A stretch of 9,293 bases of DNA from Dehalococcoidia bacterium (GTDB lineage Bacteria; Chloroflexota; Dehalococcoidia; JAENJB01), in contig JAENJB010000073.1 of NCBI GenBank assembly GCA_016844565.1, positions 1-9,293 of the forward strand, given 5' to 3'. Below, one piece after another: positions 7,926 through 9,293 of the stretch. A model generated the notes under the pieces. It was not told where the DNA came from. It saw nothing but the letters and a program-made list of their open reading frames with translations, and ran no database searches. The number at the start of each line of letters is the position of its first letter. The first letter of the stretch is position 1. Made by a program: the position numbers and the translations under genes.

Positions 7926-8756
7926 GTGAATAAAGGCATGAAGCATCGGAGATACAGCCTAAGAAGTGCCCAGCGTGACCTTCAGTCCTTCTTCTCGGAC
8001 GACGAACACGAGGCTTACAAGTACGGATCTCCAGCAACCTCGTGCAACAAGGACTCTGTGTTCTACAAAAAGCAAATAGAAGTCATATTTGAAGAATCAT
8101 ATCCACATGACATTACGGGTAAGGCTGTGAAGGAACTTCTCAATGACGGATTCCTGAGAGCGGGACCAAGATCATATGGGACAGGGATGCACGCCATCTT
8201 CATATGGAGGCATAATGTGCGCTATGTGTCTCGGCGAATCAAGCAGCGCATCGAGATAATGGAAAGGTTCAGCGATGATGAGGCGAACGATGGGTGCGGG
8301 AAACACGCTGAGAGCCTGTTCAGCCACATGTTTGAGAAGAACCAGTTTACAATCCTCGCTAGACATACCAATAGATTCGCTGGGAGAGTGTGGACGCAAT
8401 CCGACAAGAATCTGGATTTCATCATACAAAAGGATGCAATCAACTACGGAGTGGAGGTGAAAAACACTTTTGACTATATGGAGCACAATGAGTTTCAAGA
8501 GAAGGTCGACATGTGCCAGTTCCTTGGCTTGACGCCCATGTTCCCACTCAGGTGCCCATCTCCGCTGCAATTCGCAATCATGCGAGAGGTTGGAGGACTG
8601 GCCCTCAAGTTCAAGACCCGGATATTCCCCCCTGGTTTCCAACGACTGGTCACCGAGATGTGGAATAACTTCCGTCTACCGGTACACGTTTGGGATCGAA
8701 TCCCCCCGAACATCGAAACGAACTTCTCAAACTTCCACCAGCGCAATATCAGTTGA
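7926..8756 (+). CDS. PD-(D/E)XK-fold predicted nuclease with possible N-terminal winged helix
   Basis: Predicted DNA endonuclease of 276 aa (272 from ATG 7938). Residues about 46-82 (VFYKKQIEVIFEESYP onward) look like a small winged-helix DNA-binding domain. The core has the order expected of the PD-(D/E)XK fold: E129 in GKHAESLF, D164 in NLDFII, then E177 and K179 in GVEVKN. The C-terminal part has a GGLALKF segment and FPPGFQRLV, which I associate with Holliday-junction-resolvase or Mrr-like predicted nucleases. The start is uncertain: GTG 7926 has no Shine-Dalgarno, and AAAGG sits too close to ATG 7938. It begins 36 nt after the restored methylase stop, in the same frame. Sampled G+C is about 37-47%, well below genes 1 and 2, suggesting separate acquisition. 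It is a candidate restriction nuclease of this locus; an unlinked cargo gene is the alternative. Confidence 0.72.
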   Translation: MNKGMKHRRYSLRSAQRDLQSFFSDDEHEAYKYGSPATSCNKDSVFYKKQIEVIFEESYPHDITGKAVKELLNDGFLRAGPRSYGTGMHAIFIWRHNVRYVSRRIKQRIEIMERFSDDEANDGCGKHAESLFSHMFEKNQFTILARHTNRFAGRVWTQSDKNLDFIIQKDAINYGVEVKNTFDYMEHNEFQEKVDMCQFLGLTPMFPLRCPSPLQFAIMREVGGLALKFKTRIFPPGFQRLVTEMWNNFRLPVHVWDRIPPNIETNFSNFHQRNIS

Positions 8757-8964
8757 AAGACAAGAAGTATTCAATAGGGGACGCCGCAATTCGTAGCTAC
8801 CACCACCACTTCTTGGTGCGTTTTGCACATTCTCACAAATCCCCCGGTCTCCAACCTCCCCGCACTCGGTTACCACCCTGGCATTGACTTTCGTGCCATG
8901 CTGCCATAGACTGCAAAAGTCCTCAGACACGCGCCGTTAGTACTAAGACAGCGCTGCACCTTCT

Positions 8965-8998
8965 GTCATTGCGAGGACCGAAAGGCCGAAGCAATCTC
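8965..8998 (-). repeat. Short palindromic dispersed repeat, copy 2 (inverted)
   Basis: On the + strand this reads GTCATTGCGAGG ... CCGAAGCAATCTC, the reverse complement of the copy at 17-50. Both are 34 bp, with identical 12- and 13-nt ends and unrelated 9-nt centres. The centre here (ACCGAAAGG) keeps partial pairing potential (CC with GG), so the stem-loop is retained although the bases changed. Confidence 0.75.
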
Positions 8999-9089
8999 AG
9001 AACAGTCCTACTGTGAACAGACAGTCATATTTGCCTGATGGCTGGTCAAGCATGAACGAAGAGTGCGCGATTTCTACGAAGAACTGCAG

Positions 9090-9117
9090 GAGATTGCTTC
9101 GCTGCGCTCGCAATGAC
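9090..9117 (+). repeat. Short palindromic dispersed repeat, copy 3 (shorter)
   Basis: GAGATTGCTTCG at the left and CGCAATGAC at the right match copy 1 in direct orientation, but the copy is 28 bp because the central stem is reduced to a few bases. ATTGC and GCAAT still form the outer stem. It lies about 90 bp from copy 2, forming an inverted pair with it. Confidence 0.7.
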
Positions 9118-9186
9118 GCGCTTGCGCAGGCGGCGGCCGAGACCTCCGGGGAACCCGGATAGCATGGTGCTCCACTTCCCGAGTAA

Positions 9187-9293
9187 ACTGAGGATGAGTC
9201 TGAGCAGCATGCGCCGCCAGGCTATCACCCCGCGGACCAGGTCCTCTTTGCCTACGCCAACCCCGGCGGCAAGACGAAAGCCCTCGCCAGGAA
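9187..9293 (+). other. Possible partial gene at right edge, unrecognised
   Basis: From just after a TAA at 9184-9186 this frame stays open to the window end. From 9220 its codons end almost always in G or C, encoding a segment that includes HPADQVLFAYANPGGK, as real genes here do. No ATG, GTG or TTG precedes that segment in frame, so it would have to be a decayed or 5'-truncated gene. I do not recognise the family. It may equally be chance; a minus-strand frame is also open here. Confidence 0.2.

Larger units (their letters stand above)
8757..9293. other. Mostly non-coding right flank
   Basis: After the nuclease stop there is no convincing complete gene. The stretch contains two dispersed repeat copies (8965-8998 and 9090-9117), a very weak CACCA/TGGTG hairpin at 8804-8818 followed by a short T-run, and unassigned sequence. 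A minus-strand frame spans the right-hand repeat and reads RVIASAAKQS through it, a peptide commonly produced when such repeats are mistranslated, so I do not call it. The last 107 bases are open on the + strand from 9187 but lack a start codon. Confidence 0.6.

Noticed and set aside
8804..8818. CACCA/TGGTG hairpin followed by TTTT as a rho-independent terminator of the operon
   Set aside because: The stem is only 5 bp with mixed composition, and the T-run is four bases separated from it by CG; too weak to call.
17..9117. CRISPR array from the repeated GATTGCTTC-type units
   Set aside because: Only three copies, in both orientations and at irregular, mostly very large spacing; not a CRISPR arrangement.
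9046..9228. Minus-strand open frame across the right-hand repeat
   Set aside because: It translates the repeat itself (RVIASAAKQS) and has low-complexity Arg/Leu content; this is a typical artefact of translated dispersed repeats.

Overview
The window is a compact bacterial defence or restriction-modification locus on the + strand, with non-coding flanks that carry copies of a short palindromic repeat. Overall G+C is high: sampled lines in the two large genes run at roughly 60-68%. The third gene and one internal tract of the second are visibly poorer in G+C, at about 37-50% in sampled lines. The organism cannot be named from this window. The imperfect palindromes starting GAGATTGCTTC and ending CGCAATGAC belong to a short dispersed repeat type seen in many environmental bacterial genomes, Chloroflexota among them, but that is only a weak hint. 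The locus looks like accessory DNA and not core chromosome.

Layout. Positions 1-240 hold one repeat copy (17-50), a plausible sigma70-type promoter (104-133) and a cluster of inverted repeats (137-218) just before the first start codon. Gene 1 (241-3471) encodes a 1076-residue fusion of a phospholipase D-type (HKD) nuclease domain with an SNF2-family helicase/translocase. Gene 2 starts 3 nt later (3475) and encodes a very large Eco57I-type N6-adenine DNA methyltransferase. Its frame is broken near 7357-7362: the open frame stops at 7503, while the recognisable C-terminus continues in another frame to 7889. Removing one GC unit from a (GC)3 run joins the two parts into a 1470-residue protein. 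Gene 3 (7926-8756) encodes a 276-residue protein with a PD-(D/E)XK nuclease core. The last 537 bases hold two more repeat copies and, at the extreme right edge, a short open stretch that may be a gene fragment.

How the genes may work together (inference). The methyltransferase would mark self DNA at a site set by its target-recognition region. The helicase would translocate on or remodel unmodified invading DNA, and the PLD domain and/or the PD-(D/E)XK protein would cut. Genes 1 and 2 resemble in domain content the drmD (SNF2 helicase) and drmMI (adenine methylase) genes of class 1 DISARM, but no drmA, drmB or separate drmC is present here, the PLD domain is fused to the helicase, and an extra nuclease gene follows. 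The arrangement is therefore best described as a DISARM/BREX-like methylase-helicase pair with a predicted nuclease added, its methylase interrupted in this sequence.
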